NCBI RefSeq assembly: GCF_022569295.1
Contig: NZ_JAKFIA010000001.1
Coordinates: 2,309,001 to 2,373,000 of the forward strand
Reading direction: 5' to 3'
Length of the DNA: 64,000 bases
Source of the DNA: Pedomonas mirosovicensis
Lineage (GTDB): Bacteria; Pseudomonadota; Alphaproteobacteria; Sphingomonadales; Sphingomonadaceae
Positions 8,596-17,324 of this stretch are shown here, in pieces. How positions within the stretch are numbered: position 1 is the stretch's first letter; each line of letters starts with the position of its first letter. The translations under genes and the position numbers were made by a program. Below the pieces are notes generated by a model. The model was given only the letters and a program-made list of their open reading frames with translations, did no database searches and was not told where the DNA came from.

Positions 8596-9831
8596 TCACG
8601 GCTGTACATCGTAGGCGTGGCCACGCATCCGGCGCGGGGTCGCATAGGCGACCATGGCCGCCATCATCAGCGCGCCGAGCGCATAGGGCGCGGCCTGCCC
8701 CAGCTGGTAGAGGCCGACGCCCACGGCAGGCGCAAGGATGAAACACGCGCCGTTGATGGCCGCGACGGCACCCGCGATGCGCCCCTGCTCCTCCAGCGGC
8801 ACGGCGAGCGAGGCGGCGGCGGTGAAGCCGGGCCGGGCAAAGCCGAAGCCGAGGCAGGCGAGGGAGAAGCCGGTGACCAGCGTGCCGAACGTGCCTGCCG
8901 CCGCAAGGATGAGGCAGCCGCCCGCCGCCAGCACCGCGCCCCAGCGCATGAGCGCGGGCGGGCGCAACCGCAGGAGGCGGATCAGCCCCCACTGGGCGAG
9001 CAGGGTTGCCGCCGCGCCCGCCATCATGGCAACGCCGATGAGCTGCTGGGCGCTTTGCGGCGCGCGGCCGGTTAGATCGATGATGAAGAAGCCCAGCGAC
9101 TGGGTGACGCCTGCCTGCACGCTGCCGGCGAGAAAGCCGTAGACGAGATAGGGGCGGATGCGGGCATCGAGCAGGGCGTTGCCCGAGGAACGGGCAACCG
9201 GACCGGACGGGTGCTCCCCCGCCACCGGCCGGTCGGCAGGGAGAAAGCGGGAGATGATGAACAGCATCACGCCCGCCAGCGCGACGAAAACGAAGATGGG
9301 GCCGGACAGGCCCAGGAACGGCAGGATGAAAAAGGGCGCGGCGGCCGGGCCGATGATGGTGCCAAGGCCGAAGGCGGAACTCAGGGTGGCAAGCGCCCCG
9401 GTGCGCTCCTCCCGCGAGGTTTCAGCAGCGATGTAGGCCTGTGCGGCCGGGGTGGAAGCCGAGCCCATGAGGCCGAACAACGCGCGGGTGAGGATGAAGC
9501 CGGCGATCGTTGCCAGGGGCGTGAGCCAGCCGCGCAAACCCGCCAGGACCACGCAGCCGAAGGCAACGCCTGAGACCAGAAATCCGGCCACGCCCAGCTG
9601 GATGAGCCGCTTGCGGCCGTAGCGGTCGGACTGGCGCGCCCAGAACGGCGCGGAGAAGGCCCACAGCAGCGCCGACAGCGAGAAGACCATGGCGATGAGC
9701 ACATCGCCGATGCCGACCTGCCGCCCGATGGCGGGCAGCACGGAGGCAAGGGCATTGTTGCCCGCCGAGACCACGGCCAGCACCATGAACAGGAGGAACG
9801 CCGCCTGCCGGCGATCCGAACCGATGGGCAT
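8596..9831 (-). CDS. Major facilitator superfamily (MFS) transporter
   Basis: A 411-residue inner-membrane protein with about twelve hydrophobic segments and the MFS loop signature between helices 2 and 3 (WARQSDRYGRKRLI). The sequence after helix 4 (GLMGSASTPAAQAYIAAETS) resembles multidrug/tetracycline-type proton antiporters. The start is the ATG with GGAAGGGAG upstream; longer frames run into the upstream gene. It lies 79 bases after the NodT-type gene on the same strand, so it may be co-transcribed with the efflux operon or have its own promoter. Substrate unknown; drug or metabolite export is likely. Confidence 0.9.
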   Translation of the reverse strand: MPIGSDRRQAAFLLFMVLAVVSAGNNALASVLPAIGRQVGIGDVLIAMVFSLSALLWAFSAPFWARQSDRYGRKRLIQLGVAGFLVSGVAFGCVVLAGLRGWLTPLATIAGFILTRALFGLMGSASTPAAQAYIAAETSREERTGALATLSSAFGLGTIIGPAAAPFFILPFLGLSGPIFVFVALAGVMLFIISRFLPADRPVAGEHPSGPVARSSGNALLDARIRPYLVYGFLAGSVQAGVTQSLGFFIIDLTGRAPQSAQQLIGVAMMAGAAATLLAQWGLIRLLRLRPPALMRWGAVLAAGGCLILAAAGTFGTLVTGFSLACLGFGFARPGFTAAASLAVPLEEQGRIAGAVAAINGACFILAPAVGVGLYQLGQAAPYALGALMMAAMVAYATPRRMRGHAYDVQP

Positions 9832-9910
9832 TCGCTCCCTTCCTTCCCCAAACGCGCATGGCTCGCTGGCAAGCGGGCACCCATGCGCCCGGCCGGAAGC
9901 GAACGCCGCC

Positions 9911-11365
9911 TCAGGCCCCCGGTTGCCCGGCCCCTTGCGCCTGTGCCTGCCCCTGTGCCTGTACCCCCGTCTCCCAGCCGCCGCCGAGCGCCAGGAACAG
10001 GGCCACCTGCTCGCTCGCCAGCTGGGCTGTGGATGCCGCCAGCGCGGCCTCGGCCGAAGCCAGGGTACGCTGGGCATCCAGCACGCTGAGGCTAGTCCCC
10101 CGGCCCAGACGCTGCAACTGTTCGGCCTGGGTGGCGGCGGTGGCGGCGCGATCCCGCGCGGCCTCAAGCGCCGCGTGGCGCTCCAGCTCCCGCGCGTAGG
10201 TGTTGAGCGCGACCTCAACCTCGCTCAGGGCGGTGAGCACCGTGCCGTCAAACCTGGCCAGCGCCGCCTTCTCGGTGGCCTCGGCCGCCTTGATGCGCGC
10301 CCGCGCCGCCGCCTGGTTGGGGAAGGTCCAGCTGATGAGCGGGCCAAGGCTCATGCGGAAGGCCTGCCCCTCGCCCAGATCCGCCGCAAGGCCGGTGAGC
10401 CCGGCCGAGCCGCCCAGTTGCACGCGGGGGTAGAGGTCCGCGACCGCCACGCCGACGCGCGCACCGGCGGCCGCCAGCGTGCGCTCCGCCGCGCGAATGT
10501 CGGGCCGGCGACGAATGAGCGCCGCGCCATCGCCCACCGGCAGCAGGCTGTTCAGCCGGGGCGGCGTGCGGCATTCGGCCAGTTCTTTTGGAAACTCGGC
10601 AGGCGGGCGGCCCAAGAGCACCGCCAGCCGGTAAAGGGCGTTCTGCCGCGCCGCCTCGAAGGCGGGAATGGGCGCGCGCAGCTGCTCCACCAGCGTCTCG
10701 GCGCGGGTGATATCGAGCGCCGTGCCGCGCCCGCGCTGGAACAGCTCGCGGGTGAGCGCCAGGCTTTCCTCCTGCAACGCCAGGCTACGCTCGGCGGTCT
10801 CCTTTTCCTCGCCCGCCGCGCAGGCATCCACATAGGCCCCGACCACATTGGCCGCCACGGTGATGCGGGTGAGATCGTAGGCCGCCTGGGCGGCTTCGGT
10901 ATCAGCCTCGGCTGCCTCGATGAGGTGACGCAGGCGGCCAACGATATCCAGCTCATAGGAGATGCCGATGCCGGCATCGTAGCCCACCTGGCCCGGCAGG
11001 TCCGCGCCCGTGCCTTCGGGACGGGACAGGGACGCCCCGCCGCTGAGCGAGACTTGCGCCCGGCGCGCATCGGCGGTCTCGGCCAGGAGGGCGCGGGCCC
11101 GCTCGATGTTGGCGGCAGCAACGCGCAGATCGGTGTTGGCCGCCAGCGCCTCGGTCACCAGCGCGTCCAGCCGATCATCCCGATACAGCCGCCACCATGC
11201 GCCGGGCACGGGCTCGGGGCTGAACGGGCCGTTGGCGGCGCTCTGGAACCGGCCGGTGGCGGCGGGCGCGTGCGGCAGGTTTGAGCGGGGATGGTCGGTG
11301 GCAAGGGAACCGGCGCAGCCGGCAAGCAGGCTCGCCGCGCCAAGAAGCAACGCAAGGCGCGTCAT
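9911..11365 (-). CDS. Outer-membrane efflux lipoprotein, NodT family
   Basis: A 484-residue TolC-like channel component. A lipoprotein signal peptide has the lipobox LLAGC (Cys16), so it should be lipid-anchored in the outer membrane. Two OEP repeats of long amphipathic helices follow, with the typical VPGAWWRLYRDDRLDALV near the N-terminus and GGSAGLTGLAADLGEGQAF in the second repeat. The C-terminus has an odd Gln/Ala/Gly-rich tail (QAQGQAQAQGAGQPGA). Its start overlaps the upstream HlyD stop as ATGA. It forms the exit duct for the FUSC/HlyD exporter encoded by the same operon. Confidence 0.93.
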   Translation of the reverse strand: MTRLALLLGAASLLAGCAGSLATDHPRSNLPHAPAATGRFQSAANGPFSPEPVPGAWWRLYRDDRLDALVTEALAANTDLRVAAANIERARALLAETADARRAQVSLSGGASLSRPEGTGADLPGQVGYDAGIGISYELDIVGRLRHLIEAAEADTEAAQAAYDLTRITVAANVVGAYVDACAAGEEKETAERSLALQEESLALTRELFQRGRGTALDITRAETLVEQLRAPIPAFEAARQNALYRLAVLLGRPPAEFPKELAECRTPPRLNSLLPVGDGAALIRRRPDIRAAERTLAAAGARVGVAVADLYPRVQLGGSAGLTGLAADLGEGQAFRMSLGPLISWTFPNQAAARARIKAAEATEKAALARFDGTVLTALSEVEVALNTYARELERHAALEAARDRAATAATQAEQLQRLGRGTSLSVLDAQRTLASAEAALAASTAQLASEQVALFLALGGGWETGVQAQGQAQAQGAGQPGA

Positions 11366-12288
11366 GCCGCCGACCTTTCATCCTTGCCCGCGGCGGCGCT
11401 GGAGGGCGCGTCCTCCGGCCCGCTGTGCTCGACGACGGTCACCGTCGCCGTGCGCCCGGCGATGAGGCGGACATCCTGTGGCACGCGGGTCAGCTCCACC
11501 CGCACCGGCACGCGCTGGGCCAGCCGCACCCAGTTGAAGGTGGGGTTGACGTTGGGCAGCTGGTTGGTGCCGCTGGTGCGGTCGCGGTCTTCGATACCGG
11601 CGGCGATGCTCTCCACCCGGCCCTCGATCACCTCGTCCTCGCCCATCAGCATCACCTCCACCCGGTCGCCCACGTGGATGAGCGGCAGCTTGGTCTCCTC
11701 GAAGTAGCCGTCCACATGGAGGGAATCCGCATCGACCAGCGCCAGCGCCTGCGCGCCCGACGACAGGAAATCGCCGGGGCGCAGCTGAAGATTGGTGACG
11801 GTGCCGTTGACCGTGGCGCGAATGGTGGTGCGCTCCAGATTAAGGCGCGCCGCATCCACCGCCGCCCTCGCCTGCTTCAGCGCCGCCTCGGCCACCTCGA
11901 CCTTGGCCAGGCTCTGCTCCCGCTCCTCGCGGGAGACCAGATCGCCCAGCGCCTTGCTGCGCTCCGCCTCGCGGCGGGCCTGATTGAGGTTGGCCCTGGC
12001 GGTGGCGACGGCCGCCTCCGCCTCGGCCAGCGCGAGATGATAGCGGGCGGGGTCGATGACGAACAGCGGGTCGCCCCGGTGGACGGTCTGGTTGTCGCGC
12101 ACCAAAACCTGGGTGACCAGGCCGGAGACATCGGCGGCCACCTTGACCACATCGGCGCGCACCCGCCCGTCGCGGGTCCAGGGCTCCACCTCGTAGTGAA
12201 CCCACATGGCATGAACGGCAACGCCCGCCACCGCGACAACGCCAAGGGTTACGCCAACACGCAAAAGATACGGAAGTACGGATTTCAT
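11362..12288 (-). CDS. HlyD-family periplasmic adaptor (AaeA/EmrA-like)
   Basis: A 308-residue membrane fusion protein. One N-terminal transmembrane helix (about residues 7-27) is followed by the biotinyl-lipoyl half-motif VKVAADVSGLVTQVLVRDNQ. Next come a coiled-coil hairpin rich in Ala, Glu and Arg (about 80-150), the second lipoyl half (RATVNGTVTNLQLRPGDFLS) and a beta-barrel domain. It bridges the FUSC inner-membrane protein and the NodT channel. ATGA overlaps on both sides (DUF1656 before, NodT after) indicate tight coupling. The pairing with DUF1656 and FUSC makes it an AaeA-type rather than RND-type adaptor. Confidence 0.93.
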   Translation of the reverse strand: MKSVLPYLLRVGVTLGVVAVAGVAVHAMWVHYEVEPWTRDGRVRADVVKVAADVSGLVTQVLVRDNQTVHRGDPLFVIDPARYHLALAEAEAAVATARANLNQARREAERSKALGDLVSREEREQSLAKVEVAEAALKQARAAVDAARLNLERTTIRATVNGTVTNLQLRPGDFLSSGAQALALVDADSLHVDGYFEETKLPLIHVGDRVEVMLMGEDEVIEGRVESIAAGIEDRDRTSGTNQLPNVNPTFNWVRLAQRVPVRVELTRVPQDVRLIAGRTATVTVVEHSGPEDAPSSAAAGKDERSAA

Positions 12289-12506
12289 GAAGCTACCGAA
12301 ACGCTATGATGAAACGACAGGGTCGCCAGCGCGCCCCAGAGTGCGACGAACACCGCGATGTCGAACAGGGCGCGGTGCCAGATGAAGCGATAGAGGCCAA
12401 GCCCGGTCAGCACCTGCCGCACGCCCAGCGACAGGGCGAAGGCGACGAGGGCCCAAAGCAGGGCCGCGGGCAGGAACACGCCTCCCACATTGATCTCAGC
12501 GGCCAT
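12285..12506 (-). CDS. DUF1656 small membrane protein (AaeX-like)
   Basis: A 73-residue protein with two hydrophobic helices (FLPAALLWALVAFALSLGV and a second from FIWHRALFDIAVFVALWG). DUF1656 proteins are constant partners of FUSC/HlyD exporters, but their role is not defined. The ATG overlaps the end of the FUSC gene by 11 bases, and the stop overlaps the HlyD start. A longer frame from 12632 is rejected because it runs through FUSC coding sequence. Confidence 0.9.
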   Translation of the reverse strand: MAAEINVGGVFLPAALLWALVAFALSLGVRQVLTGLGLYRFIWHRALFDIAVFVALWGALATLSFHHSVSVAS

Positions 12507-14526
12507 GGTTGCCTCCTGCAAAGGCCAGGGTGTCGGGAAACAGGGTGCGGCGCAGCCCGGCCAGCGCCAGGAGGCCCGCCTGCCGCGCGGATGCCGTCGC
12601 CTCCGCGCCAAGGGCGACGATGGCGCGGTCAAGCGCGGCCAGCAGCGCCTCGGGCGGCTGTGCCTCCCCCGCCGCGCGGGCGCGGAAATAAACCTCCAGC
12701 GCCTTCATAAGCGCATCCACGGCCTGACGCGCCTTGGGTGTCAGCCCTTCATCGAGACGGCGCAGGATGATGACGTTGAGCCCCACGCGCAGCTCGCCGA
12801 GCGCATCGGCCACCAGATCCTTCGCGCCGCGCGTGCTCTGGAGCCGGGGGCCGAGCAGGCCCGCCCGGTCAGTCATGCGGCTGATCCAGCTGGAGCGCGA
12901 CGGCAGGCGCAGCCCGCCCGCCAGACGGGCCAGATCGCGCCAGGTGACGCGCAGCAGGCGGTGGGTGCCGTACTCGGCGCCGACCGAGCGGATCAGCTGG
13001 GTGACGATCGAGGCGGCGATCATGCCGGCGAGCATGGCCAGGCTGCCGTTGGCAAAGGCGGCGAAGTCGGGATGGAAGCTCTCCTGAAAGCCCAGGAGGC
13101 CGAACATGTTGCCCAAAATGGCAAGGCAGCGCACGAACAGGTGCGGCTGAAGGCTGAGGTAGCCGCACACCAGCAGCACCGGAGCCAGCGCCAGCGCCAG
13201 CATCGGGAAGCTGTGCAGCGCCGGCATAATGCCGAACAGGTAGAGCCCGGCGAGGGGAATCGACAGCGCCGTGTAAATGGCGAAGGTGTTGATGCCCTTG
13301 GACGGATCGTCCGACGCGGCGAACAGGCACATGTTGACGGCGGTCATCATGGCCGCCTGGCCGCCCATGCTCCAGCCGGTGATGATCCAGAAGGCGCATA
13401 CCGCCAGCATGGCCGTGACCGCCGCCACACCCGACCACAGGGCCATGCCGTAGTCCCGGTGCAGGGGCTGGGCCGCGCTGGAGGCCACGATGGGCCGCAC
13501 CGAGGCGGGCAGCGGCTGGCCGTAGACGAGGGAACGGCTGAGCGCGCGGCAATCCCGATAGGCCTCGATCAGCTTTCTCAGGCGGCTGTGGAAGCTGGCG
13601 GAGATCACGTCCAGCCACTCGGGCGACGGGCCCAGTTCCGGCTCCAGCGCGCGGGCGCGGGCAATCAGCTCATCCGCCACATCGAGTTTCGCTTCGGGGC
13701 CGGCGGAAATCCATGCCACCGTGTCGCGCACCAGCTGGCAGGAGGCCTCGGGCAGCTCCCGCCCCTGGGCCTGCAGCACATGCAGCCGGTCGCCAACCGT
13801 GGTCGCCAGCGGCATCAGCATGCCCATGCGCTCCGACAGCGCCCGCACCTCGCGGCTGCGGTTATGATAATCGGAAATGTCGAACGGCAGGTGGGTGCAG
13901 AGCATGTGCAGCTCCGACACGTCCGCCGCCAGCTTGTGCGCCCGGCTGGACGAGTGCTCTGGCGGCTGCCCGCCCAGCATCTCGACAATCCAGCCCTGGG
14001 CATCAGTCATGAAGCCGCGGATGCGCTGCGTCACCGCCCCGCCCAGCCCCTGCGGCAGGAACAGGCTGTGCATCAGGGTCGCGCAGACGATGCCAAGGCC
14101 GATGCCCTCCACCCGCGCCACGGCCGTATCGAAAATGCCCGAGGGGTTGGTGACGGCGGGAAAGCCGATCAGCGCCACCGTGTAGCCGGAGAGCATGAAG
14201 ATGTAGCTGCGCGGCGTGCGGTCGAGCAGGGAGACGAACAGGCACACGCCGATCCACAAGGCCATGGCAAGGCACAGCAACTCGGGCGCGTTGACCAGAT
14301 TGGGCACCAGCGCCACGGAGGCCGCGCCGCCGATGATCGTGCCGGCGAGACGGAACGCCGCCTTGGAACGCAGCGCCCCGGCCAGCGGATTGCTAACGAT
14401 GTAGACGGTGAGCATGGCCCAGTAGGGATTGGGCATGTCCAGCTTGAGCGCGATGAACAACGCCATCATGGCGGCGATGAAGGTGTTCAGCGAAAACAGC
14501 CCAGGGACCAGGCGGAGGCGGATCAT
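12496..14526 (-). CDS. FUSC-family inner-membrane exporter (AaeB / fusaric-acid-resistance type)
   Basis: A 676-residue protein with the FUSC architecture. An N-terminal block of about six membrane helices begins with FSLNTFIAAMMALFIALKLD, a soluble domain of about 200 residues follows, a second helix block starts near GMALWSGVAAVTAMLAVCAF, and a cytosolic C-terminal region ends the protein. Homologues export aromatic acids such as p-hydroxybenzoate or fusaric acid. Its ATG overlaps the stop of the upstream MarR gene (ATGA). The open frame upstream of this ATG is a shadow of the MarR gene. Substrate is inferred only from family and operon. Confidence 0.93.
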   Translation of the reverse strand: MIRLRLVPGLFSLNTFIAAMMALFIALKLDMPNPYWAMLTVYIVSNPLAGALRSKAAFRLAGTIIGGAASVALVPNLVNAPELLCLAMALWIGVCLFVSLLDRTPRSYIFMLSGYTVALIGFPAVTNPSGIFDTAVARVEGIGLGIVCATLMHSLFLPQGLGGAVTQRIRGFMTDAQGWIVEMLGGQPPEHSSSRAHKLAADVSELHMLCTHLPFDISDYHNRSREVRALSERMGMLMPLATTVGDRLHVLQAQGRELPEASCQLVRDTVAWISAGPEAKLDVADELIARARALEPELGPSPEWLDVISASFHSRLRKLIEAYRDCRALSRSLVYGQPLPASVRPIVASSAAQPLHRDYGMALWSGVAAVTAMLAVCAFWIITGWSMGGQAAMMTAVNMCLFAASDDPSKGINTFAIYTALSIPLAGLYLFGIMPALHSFPMLALALAPVLLVCGYLSLQPHLFVRCLAILGNMFGLLGFQESFHPDFAAFANGSLAMLAGMIAASIVTQLIRSVGAEYGTHRLLRVTWRDLARLAGGLRLPSRSSWISRMTDRAGLLGPRLQSTRGAKDLVADALGELRVGLNVIILRRLDEGLTPKARQAVDALMKALEVYFRARAAGEAQPPEALLAALDRAIVALGAEATASARQAGLLALAGLRRTLFPDTLAFAGGNHGR

Positions 14527-14999
14527 GACCGCGGCTCCTCCGCCTCGCCCGCGATGACGGCGGGCTGGGTTTCCAGCTGATCGATCGCCGTGCGGAAGCG
14601 CTCCAGCGCCGACAGGCTGACCGCAAGCTCCTCCGCGCTGATGTCCTTCATGACGATGGCGCGCAGACGGTCGATCTCCGCCTCGATGCGGGCGGTGATC
14701 TCCTCCCCGTCCGGGGTCAGCCGGATGCGCTTGACCCGCTTGTCCGCCGGGTCGTCGCAGCGGTCGATGTAGCCGGCGGCCACCAGCCGATCCAGCGCCC
14801 GCACCAGCGACGGCCCGCCAATGCCCAGGTGATTGGCCAGCTCGATCTGGGTGATGCCGCCGCCGACACGGCCCAGATGCACGAGCGGCAGCGCCGTGGC
14901 CTCGGACAGGCCAAAGCGGGTGAGCGCAGTATTGATGATACGCCGCCAACTTCGGGCAATGAAGCCGAAGGAGGACGTGAAACGAGCCTCGGGTCGCAA
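14523..14999 (-). CDS. MarR-family regulator of the FUSC efflux operon
   Basis: About 158 residues with a winged helix: ITQIELANHLGIGGPSLVRAL is the HTH and DRCDDPADKRVKRIRLTPDG the wing with its conserved Asp-Lys-Arg pattern. First gene of the operon marR-FUSC-DUF1656-HlyD-NodT, so it probably autorepresses the whole set and is released by an aromatic substrate. The start is unclear: only TTG codons are available. The one at 14999 was preferred because the alternative at 15059 would place a perfect operator-like inverted repeat inside the coding region. Neither has a good ribosome site. Confidence 0.85.
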   Translation of the reverse strand: MRPEARFTSSFGFIARSWRRIINTALTRFGLSEATALPLVHLGRVGGGITQIELANHLGIGGPSLVRALDRLVAAGYIDRCDDPADKRVKRIRLTPDGEEITARIEAEIDRLRAIVMKDISAEELAVSLSALERFRTAIDQLETQPAVIAGEAEEPRS

Positions 15000-15008
15000 G
15001 AAAATAAT

Positions 15009-15030
15009 CCGTTCGTTTGAATGCGAACGG
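15009..15030. promoter_or_regulatory. Candidate MarR operator (7-bp inverted repeat)
   Basis: CCGTTCG at 15009-15015 and CGAACGG at 15024-15030 form a perfect dyad with an 8-base AT-rich spacer, just upstream of the probable marR start. Position and symmetry fit autoregulation by the MarR dimer. Confidence 0.6.
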
Positions 15031-15112
15031 TATGTAGCGTCGTTCCAGGCCCGATGCAAGATGGCAGCGCATCGGCTGGGCGCGCTGGTGAGTGGTTTTC
15101 GGCTTGGATTTT

Positions 15113-15139
15113 GGGCGTTTGGCGCTCGGGCGTTTGGCG
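15113..15139. repeat. 12-bp direct repeat beside tRNA-Arg
   Basis: GGGCGTTTGGCG occurs at 15113-15124 and again at 15128-15139, a period of 15, only four bases from the 3' end of the tRNA gene. No function is evident; it may take part in tRNA 3' processing or termination. Confidence 0.6.
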
Positions 15140-15143
15140 GCGG

Positions 15144-15220
15144 TGGTGACCCCGGCAGGACTCGAACCTGCGACCTGCGGTTTAGGAAACCGTCGCTCTA
15201 TCCGGCTGAGCTACGGGGCC
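15144..15220 (-). tRNA. tRNA-Arg (anticodon CCT)
   Basis: A complete cloverleaf on the minus strand. The acceptor stem is GGCCCCG/CGGGGTC with A73 and an encoded CCA; the D arm is CTCAGCCGGATAGAGC; the anticodon loop is TTCCTAA, giving CCT; and the T arm is GCAGGTTCGAGTCCTGC. It reads AGG codons. Length 77 with CCA. Confidence 0.96.
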
Positions 15221-15313
15221 CTTGCGCCAACGCATCGGCAGAGGCTGGGATTTCGCACGATTTGCCGCCGGGCGCAAGGCCAGGCGCAAGGCCTGAGCCC
15301 AAGGAACATCGCG

Positions 15314-15340
15314 CGGGGGAAGGGCGGATGCCCTCCCCCG
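15314..15340 (-). terminator. Hairpin terminator after the Tat-exported protein gene
   Basis: A GC-rich stem (CGGGGG plus AGGGC pairing with GCCCT plus CCCCCG, one bulged A) lies about 20 bases after the minus-strand stop. No clear U-tract follows, so it may be a weak or factor-assisted terminator. It also separates this gene from tRNA-Arg. Confidence 0.45.
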
Positions 15341-15360
15341 TTGCGAGGCGAAAGCAGGGA

Positions 15361-17208
15361 TCAGTAATCGAAGCCCTGCTTGGCGAAGAAGGTCGCGCCC
15401 ACGGGGAACTGCGCCTGCTTGCCGGTGCGGGTGTCGATGGTGTCGCGCAGGAGCGCCGCCTCGCGCTCCGCCGGGTCGAACCGCATGGCCAGGCCCTTGG
15501 CGCGCGCCGGCTTGAGCAGGTTGAGGAGGCCGTAGACGATATGCCAGTCCCGGTGCAGCGCGCCGCTGTAGTTGATGCGCGGATGCTGCCTGTCGAGCGG
15601 GCGCAGGCCGGCGGCCTGCCGCTGCGCGGTCACCCACTGATGGTAGGTATCGAGGCTGTTGTACGGCAGGGCCGTGCCCTGCTGCGGCGCGACGATGGCG
15701 TTGATGCCGGGGACGATGCCGATGTACGAATTCACATACTCGCCCCACAGCATGATGCGGTTGTAGAGATTCTGCAGCTTCCACATCATGAACGCGGGCG
15801 GGATGGCCCGGCCCGAGAGGTACATCCACAGCAGCACCTCGTGGCCGTAGTCGTTCATGAACGGCGAGTAGCCCACATACTTGCTCTCGGTCGTCACCGG
15901 CGAGGCCATGCCCCAGAAGCGCTGAACCTGGTCGATATAAGTATTGCTGTCGTAGGAGCCCTGCACGTAGGTGTAGGTCTGGTCGATGCCCTTCGAGAAG
16001 TAGCTGCGCGGCAGGAAAGGCGCGGGCACGCCGCTGGCCGGCGTCAGCACCTCGGCCCACCACAGCTGGCGCAGACCCCACCACAGGCCGCGTTCCTCCT
16101 CGATCAGCACGCCCTGGTATCCCGGCATCCGGAAGCGGGCCGTGCCGTAGCCGATGGCCGCCGTGGCGTTCATCTGGGCCATCAGCAGGTAATAGGGGTC
16201 GTCGGTCAGCAGATAGGGCAGGAAGTGGTGATTGTGCGGGTGAGCGATGTCCCACCCGGCGTAGCCTTCGCCATACTTGTAGTTGTTGGTGCCCGCCTGG
16301 GGAATGTAGCGGGCCCCTTGCGCGGCCTTCGGGTTGCGGTGCCAGCAGCACTTGCCGAGCTGGCCGCTGTCCGTGGGGTCGAGAATCTTGCCCGAATCCA
16401 CATGGAAGAAGAAATAGCCCGGATACTGGCCGATCAGCTCCTGAATGAGGATGAGCGACGGCTCGCTCTGCTGGGCATAGGCCATGTTGCCGTTCAGCAC
16501 TTCCTCGATCACGCGGGCGTGCTTCTCGTGGATGAGGCCGATGGTATCGCGCTCGCCGCCCGCCGCCGCGCCGCGCAGGAAATCAGAGACCATGGTGCCG
16601 CCCAACCGCCCGTTCACATCGGTGAAGGGAATGCCGGCGGGGACGGTGTTGAGATAGGCCTGGGTCTTGCTGCGGGCCGAGCCGAAGGGGCCAGAGGAGT
16701 GATGCAGCAGAACGAAGCGGCTGGCGAGATCGGGGATGCGATCGAACTGCCACTTGCGCGGCCGCGACTGCCAGCGCCACAGGGTGGAGCGCACCGCGTG
16801 CAGGGTGATGCTCGGCCCCTGCCCCCACAGGTTGACCGGCTGGCCGTCCACCGTGATGCTGGTGGTCAGCGGCACGACGACACTGTTGCTCTGGGTGCTG
16901 AAGTTCAAATAGAACCACACGTCCACCCGTCCGTCCGTATCGCGGCCGAAGCTGATCCAGATTTTCTCCGGACCGATGGCGCGGGTCAGCTCCCAGCGGG
17001 TTTGCCCGTTGAACGGCGCGGGCCAGGGCTTGCCCTCGCTCGCCTTTACGGTGAGCGTTTGCCCGGCCGTGTTCCTCAGGGTCACGACGATATTAGGAGC
17101 ACCGGCCGCCTGCGCCCGGACAGCCGCAGGCACCAGGGTCATCGCCCCCGCCGCAGCCGTTGCTTCCAGAAACCTACGCCGCGTAACGTCCGTCAAATCG
17201 TTCGTCAT
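15361..17208 (-). CDS. Tat-exported protein of unknown function, possible alpha/alpha-toroid enzyme
   Basis: A 615-residue protein. The N-terminus has a twin-arginine signal (TRRRFLEATAAAGAM, then an Ala-X-Ala-type cleavage region near residue 32), so it should be exported folded, possibly with a cofactor. The first third is beta-rich and includes a long region of hydrophobic strands (VDVWFYLNFS). The second part is rich in aromatic residues and contains WDIAHPHNHHFLPYLLTDDP, which resembles the His-containing hairpin of alpha/alpha-toroid proteins (polysaccharide-lyase or six-hairpin type). No family was recognised with certainty. It is 116 bases downstream of the DUF1178 gene but probably transcribed separately. 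An extracytoplasmic polymer-acting enzyme is a guess only. Confidence 0.75.
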   Translation of the reverse strand: MTNDLTDVTRRRFLEATAAAGAMTLVPAAVRAQAAGAPNIVVTLRNTAGQTLTVKASEGKPWPAPFNGQTRWELTRAIGPEKIWISFGRDTDGRVDVWFYLNFSTQSNSVVVPLTTSITVDGQPVNLWGQGPSITLHAVRSTLWRWQSRPRKWQFDRIPDLASRFVLLHHSSGPFGSARSKTQAYLNTVPAGIPFTDVNGRLGGTMVSDFLRGAAAGGERDTIGLIHEKHARVIEEVLNGNMAYAQQSEPSLILIQELIGQYPGYFFFHVDSGKILDPTDSGQLGKCCWHRNPKAAQGARYIPQAGTNNYKYGEGYAGWDIAHPHNHHFLPYLLTDDPYYLLMAQMNATAAIGYGTARFRMPGYQGVLIEEERGLWWGLRQLWWAEVLTPASGVPAPFLPRSYFSKGIDQTYTYVQGSYDSNTYIDQVQRFWGMASPVTTESKYVGYSPFMNDYGHEVLLWMYLSGRAIPPAFMMWKLQNLYNRIMLWGEYVNSYIGIVPGINAIVAPQQGTALPYNSLDTYHQWVTAQRQAAGLRPLDRQHPRINYSGALHRDWHIVYGLLNLLKPARAKGLAMRFDPAEREAALLRDTIDTRTGKQAQFPVGATFFAKQGFDY

Positions 17209-17324
17209 GTTCCGCCTCTCCGGACTGTTGGCGAAGGCACGACGCGCCCGCCCACGGGACGGTCCGCCATCGCATGGGGCTGATCGTCCCCGAACAGGCC
17301 AGGCTGCGCGGAATGACGATCGAC

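Noticed and set aside
8502-8741. Open frame encoding a Phe-Trp-Pro-Gly-Val-Leu repeat
   Set aside because: It translates the 18-bp terminator repeats and then runs antisense into the MFS gene; no ribosome site.
12490-14580. Long open frame on the + strand (about 696 codons)
   Set aside because: Antisense shadow of the FUSC gene, with Gln/His/Arg-rich low-complexity translation.
15144-15220. tRNA-Arg as an integration site for a mobile element
   Set aside because: No integrase, no direct repeat of the tRNA 3' end and no mobile genes nearby. The 12-bp repeat next to it is not a copy of the tRNA end.
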